Below are positions 50,416 to 58,642 of a DNA stretch of 64,000 nucleotides, piece after piece; position 1 is the first letter of the stretch, and each line of letters begins with the position of its first letter. This stretch comes from VXNE01 sp963668365. GTDB taxonomy: Bacteria > Pseudomonadota > Gammaproteobacteria > Pseudomonadales > Azotimanducaceae. The stretch spans positions 2,356,001 to 2,420,000 of the forward strand of contig OY764266.1 in the NCBI GenBank assembly GCA_963668365.1. The letters run 5' to 3'. The notes beneath the pieces were generated by a model. That model had not been told where the DNA came from, made no database searches, and saw only the letters and a program-made list of their open reading frames with translations. A program made the position numbers and the translations under genes.

Positions 50416-53112
50416 CTACGGGGTGTAGTTGAACTCGAACCCGTATGTTCGCGGCGGGTTGAAGCCGTGATAGCCGCTGTCGCCCACCGAATAGATGCCG
50501 ATCGCATCGTTGACGTTCTTGATGAAGAGGCCGTACTCGGTGTTGTCATCCCTGAGCAGGAGCTTCAGGTTCAGGAACGTATAGGTCGGCGTCGGCCGCT
50601 CGTTGTTCTGCGTCCTGAAGACTTCCTTGCCCCTGTGGTACACATCGCCACGCAACGTGGCATCGCGGCCAAAGAGCTCGAAGTCATACATCAGCGAGGC
50701 GAAATAGCTCAGCACCGGCGTGTACTCGATGCGGTTGCCCGGAGCGATATTGACGCTCCTCGCGCCGCCGCCGATGGGTGCGCCGGTCTCCTGGTTGAGG
50801 GTCTCGGCGTCCGGAACCCACGCGCCGCCGAAGTGCAGGCTGATCGCGTCGGTCAACTGGCCCCGCCCCTCGAACTCGAAGCCGCGCGACTCGCCTTGGC
50901 CCACGTTGTCGGTGACGGAGAAGTCATACGGCTGAAACCTGCCCGGGTTTTCGGGGTCGGGTAGCGAAGGAAAGCTGACATCGGTGGTGACGACGGCGTT
51001 GTCGATGACCGTTTCGTACACGTTCAGCGTGAGGTCGAGCCGTCCATCCAGGATCGTCGCCTTGATTCCGAGTTCCAGGGTCTCGATGTCGTCGCCCTCG
51101 AACGTCGCCAGATCGTTGGCGGCTACGGCCAACTCCGAGGCGCGCGGAACGCCCAGTCCGGCCAGTCTCTGAAACTCGAGTGCCGCGTCGGAAAGCCGCG
51201 TATTGATGCCTCCCGAACGGAACGCGGTCGCCCACTGGCCATAGATCATCAGGCTGTCGGTAGGTCGCCATGTCAGGGTCAACTTCGGCGCTGCTTTCTC
51301 TTGCGTTTGCGTGTCGCCCTGCTGGACGGTGTTCTCGAACGGCTGCCAGCCGCGACTTGTGCTCGCATATTGCTCGAAGGAACTTTCCGCATAGCGCACT
51401 CCGGCCAGGATCTCGAATTGATCGCTTATGCGATAGCTCACTTCGCCGAATACGGCCTGCTCATCCCGGAATTGATATCGCGAAGAACCCTGGATCGGTG
51501 GCAGCAGCCGCCTGTGGACCTCCCGCATCTGCTCCGGCGTCATGACGTTGGGGTTGAACGTGAAGCCGCCCCACTGGCACTGCACATCGGGGTATGCCGG
51601 ACCGCCGTAGGAAACCTCGGCGTTGGGCCCGGTTGCGCCGCAATACAGCCCAAGGCGCGAATCGGGTGGCTTGTAGACGTCCTGGAAATAGGCGCCGACG
51701 CTCCACTGCAGCCTGCTGTCCGACGTGGAAACCAGGCGCACCTCGTGGGCGGTGCGTTCATTCAGATCCGCGTGAGACCGGACACTGCTGCGGGCCCAGA
51801 ATCCGCCGGGTCCGCAACCGATATCTTCGCATATGGCGTCGACCCGGTCGTTCCAGCCGTTGTAGGAATTGCGATCTCCCTCAACGCTACCGGTAATCAG
51901 ACGCTGGCCTGCGGCTACGCCCGCCGCGATTTGCTCCTCGGTAATCCGGATGGTGCCGAAACGACCGCCGACCCTCTGCTCCTCGGCATAGGTGATGTTG
52001 TGCTCATAGAACGAGGTGGACATCGTCAGGTCGGCCCAACCCAACTCCAATTCGGCGGTGAGGTTGTAGATCCAGGTGTCCGACTCTCCGCCGTCGTCAA
52101 AGTCGGGCGAGGCCATGTGGGTGATGTATACGGAGTCCGGGCCGTCCTTGAATCTCCCGGTCTCTCCGTCGATGCCGCCGTTGGGGCCGCTTTCGCACCC
52201 GCCTATGACGGGATAGTTCGGTATCGAAGGAACGAAATCGCCGGGGGCGAGGTTGCCCTCCGCGGGACGCCAGTCCGTGTAGCAGTGAAAGGCGATCCCG
52301 GGGCCGCCGATGTCGGCATAGACATAGGAAGCCGTTCCGGTGACGGTCAGCGTGTCGGTCGGATAGAAGGCGAGCTGGGCCCTGTATCCCTGGTCGGCGA
52401 CGAAATCCACGTCCTTGATGATCGCGGGTCCGACCTTGTCGATGACACCGGCCTTGTAGCGGTGGAAGGGGGTGATGCGCGCGGCCAACCGATCCCCGAG
52501 CGGGATATTGACCATGGCGTCGATGCGGTGCCCAGAGTCGTCGGACTGCGTAGAGTCTTCAAATCTTGCCTGGATGCTATAGCTGAAGCCTTCCGGGTTG
52601 GGCTTCTTGGTGATGTAGCGGATCGCCCCCACCATGCTGCCCTCGCCATAGAGCGAGCCCTGCGGCCCTTTCAGCACCTCGATGCGCTCGAGGTCGAAGT
52701 TCGGAAGCAGCGGTGCCCTGGAGCCTGTGCCCGAGACCGGTGTGTTGTCCACGTACATCGCAATGGGTCCGGTCGGAGCCCTGAATTGGGCGACTCCGCG
52801 TGCCGTGACCCTGTGCCAGGTCTGCGTGGCGTTTCCGTAGTTCAGTCCGGGGACCGCCAGGAACAGGTTCTTGATGTCCTCGACGCCCCGCTGCTCGATA
52901 TCGACGTCCGTCAATGCCGAGATGGTCATTGGCGTGTCCATCAGCTGCGTGTCGCGGTACGTGGCGGTGACCACGATCTCCTCGACCAGCGAGCCGCCCT
53001 CGTCGGCTTCGTCCTCATCGGACTGGGCCGCCGCGGGCAGACCGAACGCCATGCCGGCGGCGGCCAATGCCACAATTCCGAGCCGTGTCCGGCTCCTCCA
53101 AAAAGTACTCAT
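50416..53112 (-). CDS. TonB-dependent outer-membrane receptor
   Basis: An 898-residue receptor with a signal peptide (LGIVALAAAGMAFGLPAAAQ), a TonB box-like VEEIVVTATYR, a plug (VPGLNYGNATQ, LERIEVLKGPQGSLYGEGSMVGAIRYITKKP) and a beta-barrel (WATAFRSGGINTRL, LELGIKATILDGRLDLTLNVYE) ending HGFNPPRTYGFEFNYTP with the terminal aromatic pattern. It belongs to the IroN/FecA-like sterol- or siderophore-type subfamily by plug sequence; the ligand is unknown. A strong terminator follows. Confidence 0.93.
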   Translation of the reverse strand: MSTFWRSRTRLGIVALAAAGMAFGLPAAAQSDEDEADEGGSLVEEIVVTATYRDTQLMDTPMTISALTDVDIEQRGVEDIKNLFLAVPGLNYGNATQTWHRVTARGVAQFRAPTGPIAMYVDNTPVSGTGSRAPLLPNFDLERIEVLKGPQGSLYGEGSMVGAIRYITKKPNPEGFSYSIQARFEDSTQSDDSGHRIDAMVNIPLGDRLAARITPFHRYKAGVIDKVGPAIIKDVDFVADQGYRAQLAFYPTDTLTVTGTASYVYADIGGPGIAFHCYTDWRPAEGNLAPGDFVPSIPNYPVIGGCESGPNGGIDGETGRFKDGPDSVYITHMASPDFDDGGESDTWIYNLTAELELGWADLTMSTSFYEHNITYAEEQRVGGRFGTIRITEEQIAAGVAAGQRLITGSVEGDRNSYNGWNDRVDAICEDIGCGPGGFWARSSVRSHADLNERTAHEVRLVSTSDSRLQWSVGAYFQDVYKPPDSRLGLYCGATGPNAEVSYGGPAYPDVQCQWGGFTFNPNVMTPEQMREVHRRLLPPIQGSSRYQFRDEQAVFGEVSYRISDQFEILAGVRYAESSFEQYASTSRGWQPFENTVQQGDTQTQEKAAPKLTLTWRPTDSLMIYGQWATAFRSGGINTRLSDAALEFQRLAGLGVPRASELAVAANDLATFEGDDIETLELGIKATILDGRLDLTLNVYETVIDNAVVTTDVSFPSLPDPENPGRFQPYDFSVTDNVGQGESRGFEFEGRGQLTDAISLHFGGAWVPDAETLNQETGAPIGGGARSVNIAPGNRIEYTPVLSYFASLMYDFELFGRDATLRGDVYHRGKEVFRTQNNERPTPTYTFLNLKLLLRDDNTEYGLFIKNVNDAIGIYSVGDSGYHGFNPPRTYGFEFNYTP

Positions 53113-53266
53113 TAAATCCCTCCAAATGGATTTCGTGATTCGTCACGCTACAACGCCGGGACGGCAACAGCACACCGACGCTGTCCTCTCTCGTGACTGC
53201 GGGTAGGTGATACACCGTAGCGGATAAACTGTCAAATTCGGGTGCGGGTCCAGGGGCATTGCGCGA

Positions 53267-53884
53267 TCAGCCGAGAGCGCGGGTGTCGAATACGCTGGAC
53301 ACGGGGATTTCGAGCCCGCTGAGCACGGCCGAGGACGCGACATCGCCTGGACCAAAGACGCCGTGGTCGACGTATCCGTCACGGTCGAGCGCGAGCACGG
53401 TGATCTTCGTGGCCTGGGGATCGACGATCCAGTATTCGGGTATTCGGACGTCTGCATAGTCCGCGCGTTTCCGCCCGTAGTCTCGCTCCGGATCATCCGG
53501 GCTGACCACTTCGACCACGATGTCGGCACCGAGCCAATAGCGATCCTGGCGGCGCGGGTCGGCGGCGTCCAGCAGCACCATCAGGTCGGGCTCGCGGAAG
53601 CGGCCCTCGCGTATGCGGAGCCGCAACGGTGCAACAAGTGCTACGCCGTTTTCGGCTCGGACACGCTCGTCGAAGAGGCGGAACAACAGCATGAGGATGG
53701 ACTGGTGGGAATCGGTGGGCTCACGGAGTTCCTCGATGCATCCATCGGCGAACTCCACCAGGCGGCTGCAGCGGTCGGTGAGCCGCAGGTAGTCGGTCGC
53801 GTTCCAGCGCCCCTGCGGGGGTCGGGCATCGAGCAGGCTAGCGTCAGCAGCTTGCTGGGACGTGGGGGCGACTGTCTTGATCAT
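53267..53884 (-). CDS. Uma2-family (DUF820) restriction-endonuclease-fold protein
   Basis: A 205-residue Uma2 protein. YLRLTDRCSRLVEFADGCIEEL, LLFRLFDERVRAENG, FREPDLMVLLD, DIVVEVVSPDDPERDYGRKRADYADVRIPEYWIVDPQ carry the PD-(D/E)xK-type residues. The cellular role is unknown. The start is ATG 53884. It lies at the left edge of the TA island and is unrelated in detail to the Uma2 pair near 63 kb. Confidence 0.88.
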   Translation of the reverse strand: MIKTVAPTSQQAADASLLDARPPQGRWNATDYLRLTDRCSRLVEFADGCIEELREPTDSHQSILMLLFRLFDERVRAENGVALVAPLRLRIREGRFREPDLMVLLDAADPRRQDRYWLGADIVVEVVSPDDPERDYGRKRADYADVRIPEYWIVDPQATKITVLALDRDGYVDHGVFGPGDVASSAVLSGLEIPVSSVFDTRALG

Positions 53885-54017
53885 GACATGATGATCGCAT
53901 CCGGTGTGCGGCGCGGCAAATACGCAGCGATGCCAGGGTGAAGCCACGTCCTACGGTCGCAACGAGATTGGTTCAGAGCTTCTTCCACCCACACCGTGTG
54001 TGAGCCACCGGACCACA

Positions 54018-54443
54018 TCAACCGACCAGTTCCGAAGGGTCCGCTGCCGCCAATCCATGGTTCTTCATTCGAGCGACAGCCTTTCGATCAAAGCTTGCGA
54101 ATACGGTCGCGCCAAGCGTTTCGCCCTGATAGGCGATTACGCCATCAGCGAAGTCCCCACCCGCCTCCAGCGCGGCCAGACCAGCATCCACCACGGGCGG
54201 CTCGGTGACGACGGCGTCAACGGCGACTATCGCCCTGATCGTCTCGGCGACGTCGTCGCCGCTAAAGCCGTACCCGCGGCGCAAGACCCACGACAGTTCG
54301 CAGAGTACCGGGACAGGTACCGCGATGACGGTTGCTTGCCGCAGCAACGATTGCGCGATTACAGCTTGATCGGGATCGTCTTCGACGACCGTGCGTACCA
54401 GGATGTTCGTATCCGCCGTGACGTTCAAGAGTCCTTCGCCCAT
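54018..54443 (-). CDS. PIN-domain toxin (VapC)
   Basis: A 141-residue PIN protein with acidic residues at TADTNILVR, VLCELSWVL, GGDFADGVIAY and ASFDRKA. It overlaps the AbrB antitoxin gene by 19 bp from ATG 54443 (or by 4 bp from TTG 54428). Predicted RNase, apparently intact. Confidence 0.87.
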   Translation of the reverse strand: MGEGLLNVTADTNILVRTVVEDDPDQAVIAQSLLRQATVIAVPVPVLCELSWVLRRGYGFSGDDVAETIRAIVAVDAVVTEPPVVDAGLAALEAGGDFADGVIAYQGETLGATVFASFDRKAVARMKNHGLAAADPSELVG

Positions 54444-54676
54444 CCGGACGCAACGACCTCGTTGAGCTCCTCGACCGAGAGCCGAGGAGTTCCAGGTCTT
54501 GCCAGCATGCCGAAAACCGAATCGATCGGGGTTCCACGTTGTGGTTCCAGTTGTAGTCGTCCATTGTTGAGCAAGTCCACTTCGAGCTTGTCGCCGGGAC
54601 GCACGCCGAGATGCCTAAGCAATGGCTTGCGTAGCGTGATCTGTCCCTTCGCGGTGACGGTAACGACGATTGTCAT
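54425..54676 (-). CDS. AbrB-family antitoxin
   Basis: An 83-residue protein: TVTAKGQITLRKPLLRHLGVRPGDKLEVDLL is the swapped-hairpin DNA-binding motif; the C-terminal LSVEELNEVVASGWA is the toxin-binding tail. The start is MTIVV (54676). Confidence 0.87.
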   Translation of the reverse strand: MTIVVTVTAKGQITLRKPLLRHLGVRPGDKLEVDLLNNGRLQLEPQRGTPIDSVFGMLARPGTPRLSVEELNEVVASGWAKDS

Positions 54677-54706
54677 TGCTGGACTCCTGCAACTGGCGCC
54701 AAAAGT

Positions 54707-54722
54707 AAGGCATTTTTGCCTT
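54707..54722. promoter_or_regulatory. Inverted repeat upstream of AbrB/VapC
   Basis: AAGGCA and TGCCTT with a TTTT spacer, 30 bp upstream of the antitoxin start. Candidate operator. Confidence 0.45.
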
Positions 54723-54954
54723 TCATTCAACCGTGGAGTGCGCCGAATGCGGCCGACGTTGAACCCTGGTCGCCCGGCGTCTACTTCGCCGCAGCAATGG
54801 AGTGGCGCATCCGGGGCTGATCCCGACGACTACGGTATCCGCCACCATGGAGTCAAGCGTTTGACCGACACTCTTGGTAGGCTGCGCCGTGGCTGAACGA
54901 GGCGAGATTCAGGACAGCCGAGATTGACATGGATCCGGATCGTGGAAAACGCCC

Positions 54955-56124
54955 ATGCGCATGATTTCCAGATGTTCGCCATGCACTTGCCTGGCCCTGT
55001 TGGTCATGTCGCAGGCTGCGGCAGAGCCCGTTGCACGCGGAGTGGTTCTCGACGAAGAGACCAACCGTTACCACGTCTATCCGGGGGGTGATATTCAGGC
55101 TGCCCTCGAGGCCGCAGGCAGCAGCAAGTACAAGGCCGTCACCGTACATGCAGGAACGTACCGGCCTGACAGCGCCAGGCAGGCGCTGATCTGGTTCAAC
55201 CGGCGTCACGACGGCATTCTGCTGCAGGCTGAAGGCGAGGTCATTCTGACGGCCGCAAACCCCGACATTGCGAACAGGGCCGATGCCAGTTTCCCGGCCG
55301 TGGTCAATCACGTGGTCTATTTCGGCGACGGCATCAGCCGCGCGACGGTGTTCGACGGTTTCAGGATCACCGGCGCCAACGGTTTTCTGACCTACGGCGG
55401 GCCGAACATCGAGTCGGCCAAGGAACTGCGCAGGTCGCTCTTCTTCTATCGGGACGGCGGGGCCATCAAGATATTCGGCAGATCCTATCCGACCATCCGG
55501 AACATCAAGGTCTACGACAATTACGCCAACCCGTGCGCGGGCGGCATCTCCATCGAGCATGGGCCGAACCCGCTGAGTACAACACCGGTGCTGATCGAGA
55601 ACTGCGTCATGCGCAACAATCGCGCCGAGATCACCGGCGCGGCGATCGATGTCCTGCCTTTGGGTCACGCCCAGATCAGGAATTGCCTGTTCGTCGGCAA
55701 CGTCGCCAACGTCGGAGAGGACTGGATCAGCGGCGCGGAGCCGTACAACGCAAAGCACGGCTCGGGCGCGCTGACGGTTTTCGCAACCGCAAGGGCGACC
55801 GTAAGCAACAGCACGTTCACCGGCAACTGGGCGGGTGTCGACGATCGGGCCGAGGGGAGCGCGTACCGCGACAACATCTTCTGGCGGAACAACCTTCCGG
55901 GCGGAATCGCCAAAGGCGCGCGCTACGAGATAGACATCGTCAATTCAGGTGGCGTCACGGGCAATTTTGTCAACGGCGACCTGGATGACGTGCAGAACAG
56001 CATCGACACCGGGCGCAATACCCTGAACGCGCCGGACCCGCTGTTCGACGAGGATTTCGTGCCGACGGCGCCGGAATACTCGGAAGTCGGTTACCGGCCC
56101 TTCGGCGCCGGCAAAGACGACTGA
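54955..56124 (+). CDS. Secreted right-handed beta-helix (pectate-lyase-fold) protein
   Basis: A 389-residue protein with a signal peptide (CTCLALLVMSQAAA). HVYPGGDIQAALEAA opens the helix; repeated turn segments follow (FDGFRITGANG, IRNIKVYDNYAN, IENCVMRNNRAEITGAAIDV, IRNCLFVGNVAN, VSNSTFTGNWAG), then a tail ending PEYSEVGYRPFG. The fold suits polysaccharide lyases or hydrolases, but catalytic residues cannot be identified. It is the only non-TA gene within the TA island. Confidence 0.8.
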   Translation: MRMISRCSPCTCLALLVMSQAAAEPVARGVVLDEETNRYHVYPGGDIQAALEAAGSSKYKAVTVHAGTYRPDSARQALIWFNRRHDGILLQAEGEVILTAANPDIANRADASFPAVVNHVVYFGDGISRATVFDGFRITGANGFLTYGGPNIESAKELRRSLFFYRDGGAIKIFGRSYPTIRNIKVYDNYANPCAGGISIEHGPNPLSTTPVLIENCVMRNNRAEITGAAIDVLPLGHAQIRNCLFVGNVANVGEDWISGAEPYNAKHGSGALTVFATARATVSNSTFTGNWAGVDDRAEGSAYRDNIFWRNNLPGGIAKGARYEIDIVNSGGVTGNFVNGDLDDVQNSIDTGRNTLNAPDPLFDEDFVPTAPEYSEVGYRPFGAGKDD

Positions 56125-56131
56125 TTTCGAC

Positions 56132-56518
56132 TCACCACAAGACCGGCGCCGGATACCGGGCGATGGCGGCGTCGGGCGTGACGATGGTCAGCCCGTTCAG
56201 GATCGCCTGGGAGACAAGGCCGCGATCAAACGGGTCCCGGTGGTGGGCGGGCAACAGCGTATCGTGGGCGGCGGCCTGCTCGTCGAACGCAAGCGGCTGA
56301 ATCTGGAGCCACCGCCGCCGGCTGGCCACGTATCGATTCGGAGGCTCCGGCAAGGGCAGGCGACCCAGGCGGTGCTTGATGGCGATCTCCCAGGCGGACA
56401 AGGCGCTGAGATACACGTCGTTTCCAGGATGGCGGCAACTGTCGCGTGCCGTTGGGGTCAGGCTGGGGTCGTCTGCGGCAAGCCAAAGGAAGGTACACGT
56501 GTCGAGCAGCAGCCTCAC
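56132..56518 (-). CDS. PIN-domain toxin (VapC)
   Basis: A 128-residue PIN toxin: RLLLDTCTFLWLA, SALSAWEIAIKHRLGRLPLP, HHRDPFDRGLVSQAI and IVTPDAAIARYP hold the acidic residues. The ATG overlaps the Phd stop (ATGA). Its C-terminal coding stretch reappears in the relic at 58420-58480. Confidence 0.9.
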   Translation of the reverse strand: MRLLLDTCTFLWLAADDPSLTPTARDSCRHPGNDVYLSALSAWEIAIKHRLGRLPLPEPPNRYVASRRRWLQIQPLAFDEQAAAHDTLLPAHHRDPFDRGLVSQAILNGLTIVTPDAAIARYPAPVLW

Positions 56519-56760
56519 TTGCGAGGCTCACCTTCGAATGCGTCGAGCAGGTTGTCCGGCAGGAGATCGAAGAAACTCGCCGGCACCGTCATGCCGCGGT
56601 CGATGCCGACCGGCCGTTGTTCGCGTTGCGGGGGAGGCAGCGGTCGGATTTCGGCGATGGGCACGTTGCGCCGGCAGAGCGTGACGGACTCGCCTTTTTC
56701 CACTCGGTCGAGGTACTTGGAGAGGTGCGCCTTGGCCTCAGCTATATTGATTCTTATCAT
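56515..56760 (-). CDS. Phd/YefM-family antitoxin
   Basis: An 81-residue antitoxin: IRINIAEAKAHLSKYLDRVEKGESVTLCRRNVPIAEIRPL, then an acidic toxin-binding tail (LLPDNLLDAFEGE). ATGGACCAA at its start and TTGGTCAT near 56783-56790 make an imperfect inverted repeat likely to be the operator. Confidence 0.9.
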   Translation of the reverse strand: MIRINIAEAKAHLSKYLDRVEKGESVTLCRRNVPIAEIRPLPPPQREQRPVGIDRGMTVPASFFDLLPDNLLDAFEGEPRK

Positions 56761-56813
56761 GGACCAATACTAGGTTAGTTAGTTGGTCATGTTCAAGGGC
56801 TGAGGCGGGAGTT

Positions 56814-56945
56814 CAGCAATTCTCATTATGGCGTCTGGCTTCACCGTCAGGTGCATTGCGCCTCGCGTTTCGGACTCAATCCGGGCCAAATCGGCCAGCA
56901 GACTCCTCCCGTTGGGGGGATTGAAGGCCAAAATGAGAATTGCTG
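56814..56945. repeat. Inverted repeat pair CAGCAATTCTCATT bounding a 104-bp segment
   Basis: CAGCAATTCTCATT at 56814-56827 is the exact reverse complement of 56932-56945. The 16-mer AGCAATTCTCATTATG at 56815-56830 recurs at 49414-49429. The enclosed segment has no gene. It could be a miniature element or paired binding sites. Confidence 0.7.
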
Positions 56946-56981
56946 GCGGGAGTTGCCCTGGCGTGCCGACGGTGCGGCAGG

Positions 56982-57374
56982 TCAGGCCGGGATGACCTCG
57001 ATGTCGGGACACGCGATCAGGCGTGTGTCGGAGGTGACGAGTTTCAGGTTGAAGACTGCTGCCGTTGCAGCGATGAAGCGGTCGGCGGGATCCTGGTGAG
57101 CGAGCGACAGGGCGCGGCTGGCCACTGCCACTTCCGCCGTCAGAGCCGTTTCCACTACCGGACTTTCCGAGAGGGCTTTGCGCAGCCAGTTCGGCCCGTC
57201 CGGTTGCAGGCGAAGACGGCCCCGCTCTGCCAGCAGGAGGGTTTCCCAGAGGCTGATCGGCGAAAGGTGCAGGTCGGCCTCGGTTGAGACGAGCAGCGCG
57301 CGGGCCCGCGAAGAGAGCCTGCCGGGATCCAGCAGCGTCCACAGCCAAACATGCGTATCGAGTAGCAGGGACAT
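56982..57374 (-). CDS. PIN-domain toxin (VapC)
   Basis: A 130-residue PIN toxin: SLLLDTHVWLWTLLD, SPISLWETLLLAERGRL, HQDPADRFIAATA and LVTSDTRLIA supply the acidic residues. The ATG overlaps the antitoxin stop by four bases. Apparently intact. Confidence 0.9.
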   Translation of the reverse strand: MSLLLDTHVWLWTLLDPGRLSSRARALLVSTEADLHLSPISLWETLLLAERGRLRLQPDGPNWLRKALSESPVVETALTAEVAVASRALSLAHQDPADRFIAATAAVFNLKLVTSDTRLIACPDIEVIPA

Positions 57375-57646
57375 CAATCCTTGGCCAGTCCCGGACCGGT
57401 CCCCGGTGCATCCCCCAGGACTTCCCACTCGTCCGGCGTCGCGACCGGTTCGATGAGGTCGCCGAGAATAGTGCCCTGGCCGCGCATGGACCCGAGCCAC
57501 GTCTCCTTCGGGGGCTTGGGCGGGGGGACAACCTGCGCGACCGGCTTGCCGAAACGCGTCACGAGAACGGGGTTCCCGGTGCGACCGACGCGGGCCAGTA
57601 CGGCGAGGCAGGTCGCCTTGAACTCGGAGATCTTGATTTCTTCCAT
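57374..57646 (-). CDS. Phd/YefM-family antitoxin
   Basis: A 90-residue antitoxin: IKISEFKATCLAVLARVGRTGNPVLVTRFGKPVAQVVPP is the Phd fold, followed by a toxin-binding region ending in GPGLAKD. A perfect palindrome lies just upstream. Confidence 0.9.
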   Translation of the reverse strand: MEEIKISEFKATCLAVLARVGRTGNPVLVTRFGKPVAQVVPPPKPPKETWLGSMRGQGTILGDLIEPVATPDEWEVLGDAPGTGPGLAKD

Positions 57647-57659
57647 GCAAGAAAATCGT

Positions 57660-57680
57660 ACTATGGTCAGAGACCATAGT
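57660..57680. promoter_or_regulatory. Perfect palindromic operator ACTATGGTC-N3-GACCATAGT
   Basis: Two 9-bp arms, 3-nt spacer, starting 14 bp upstream of the Phd-type antitoxin start. Fits the repressor site of this pair. Confidence 0.75.
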
Positions 57681-57774
57681 CAAAAAATTGGCGGATATCG
57701 GCCGGGTGTGTGTGGCTCGGGAGCGTTGACTGTTCGGCAAGCTCCGTGGGTATTGACCTGCTCATTGGACCATA

Positions 57775-57793
57775 CGTACACTAATACTGTACA
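57775..57793. promoter_or_regulatory. YefM-type operator with TGTACA core repeats
   Basis: CGTACA at 57775-57780 and TGTACA at 57788-57793 flank CTAATAC. YefM binds palindromes with TGTACA cores in Escherichia coli. TTGACC lies at 57753-57758, so the site would overlap the promoter of yefM-yoeB, 17 bp before yefM. Confidence 0.75.
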
Positions 57794-57809
57794 TATTTGG
57801 AGCGATCCG

Positions 57810-58094
57810 ATGATCCGGGAAACCACCTATACGCAGGCTAGAGAGCGTCTCGCGGCGCTCATGGATCAGGTTACGGATACGCGCGAACCCGTGTTGATCA
57901 GGCGTCGGGGACGGGAGCCGGTTGCCTTGATCGCCGCGGATGAGCTGGCCGGTTGGCTGGAGACGGCGCACCTTTTGCGGTCGCCGAAGAATGCGCGGCG
58001 CCTACTGGAGGCGAGCGGGCGGGTGGCTCGGGGCGAAGGCGAGACCATGGATGTCGATACATTGCGGTCGCGCTTGGGGCTGGCCAGGGAGTGA
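57810..58094 (+). CDS. yefM: YefM antitoxin
   Basis: A 94-residue YefM/Phd protein: TYTQARERLAALMDQVTDTREPVLIRRRGREPVALIAADELAGWLETAHLLRSPKNARRLLEA matches YefM closely, with an extended acidic C-terminus for YoeB binding. ATG 57810. The stop overlaps the GTG of yoeB (GTGA). Confidence 0.94.
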   Translation: MIRETTYTQARERLAALMDQVTDTREPVLIRRRGREPVALIAADELAGWLETAHLLRSPKNARRLLEASGRVARGEGETMDVDTLRSRLGLARE

Positions 58095-58363
58095 CTGTCG
58101 GGCGCCGGCGTCAAGCGGTCATGGACCGGAATTTTCTTGCTGACCTTGAGCATTGGACGCGGACTGACCGCAAACGGGCGCTGCGAGTACTCCGACTCGT
58201 CGAAGAGGTGCTGCGAGACCCGTTCGCCGGCACGGGCAAGCCGGAGCGGTTGCGCGGAGAACTCGCTGGCAATTGGTCCCGGCGCATCGACCAGGAGCAC
58301 CGGCTCGTTTATCAGGTCGACAGCAGCCACGTTTACTTCCTGGCGTCACGGCATCACTACTGA
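58091..58363 (+). CDS. yoeB: YoeB mRNA interferase toxin
   Basis: A 90-residue RelE-fold toxin with the YoeB motifs DLEHWTRTDRKRALRVLRLVEEVLRDPFAGTGKPERLRGELAGNWSRRIDQEHRLVYQV and the C-terminal RHHY; E, R and H catalytic residues are present. YoeB cleaves mRNA at the ribosomal A site. The start is GTG 58091. Intact. Confidence 0.94.
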   Translation: MTVGRRRQAVMDRNFLADLEHWTRTDRKRALRVLRLVEEVLRDPFAGTGKPERLRGELAGNWSRRIDQEHRLVYQVDSSHVYFLASRHHY

Positions 58364-58419
58364 GGCGGCGTTTCGAGCGAACGGCCCAGGCTCGGCCTGA
58401 GACTCCCGTAACACAGGCG

Positions 58420-58530
58420 CCGGATACTGGGCGATGGAAACGCGGGGCGTGACGATGGTGTCGAACGGCAGCCCTTGGAGAGGTGTGCCCTGGCTTTAGG
58501 AACATTGACTTTGGTCATGGACTGACATTG
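58420..58530 (-). pseudogene. Collapsed Phd-VapC relic
   Basis: On the minus strand, MTKVNVPKARAHLSKG, the start of a Phd antitoxin, is joined after 16 codons to a stretch matching the 3' end of the VapC gene at 56146-56200 (GGCGCCGGATAC, GGGCGATGG, GGGCGTGACGATGGT). Most of both genes is deleted. The remaining 58531-58642 contains nothing recognisable. Confidence 0.78.
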
Positions 58531-58642
58531 CACCAAGTAGTCGGTCATCAATGGCCCTGCGGGTGTCACGGATGGGTAGGGACCCGCGTTCCCCGCGCAC
58601 CGACGGTACCCGAGCGCGAACCGGATGCCATCCCTCCTGACG

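Noticed and set aside
56779..56981. Minus-strand frame ending AELPPQPLNMTN as a transposase tail
   Set aside because: No domain recognisable; the inverted repeats there are reported without naming a family.
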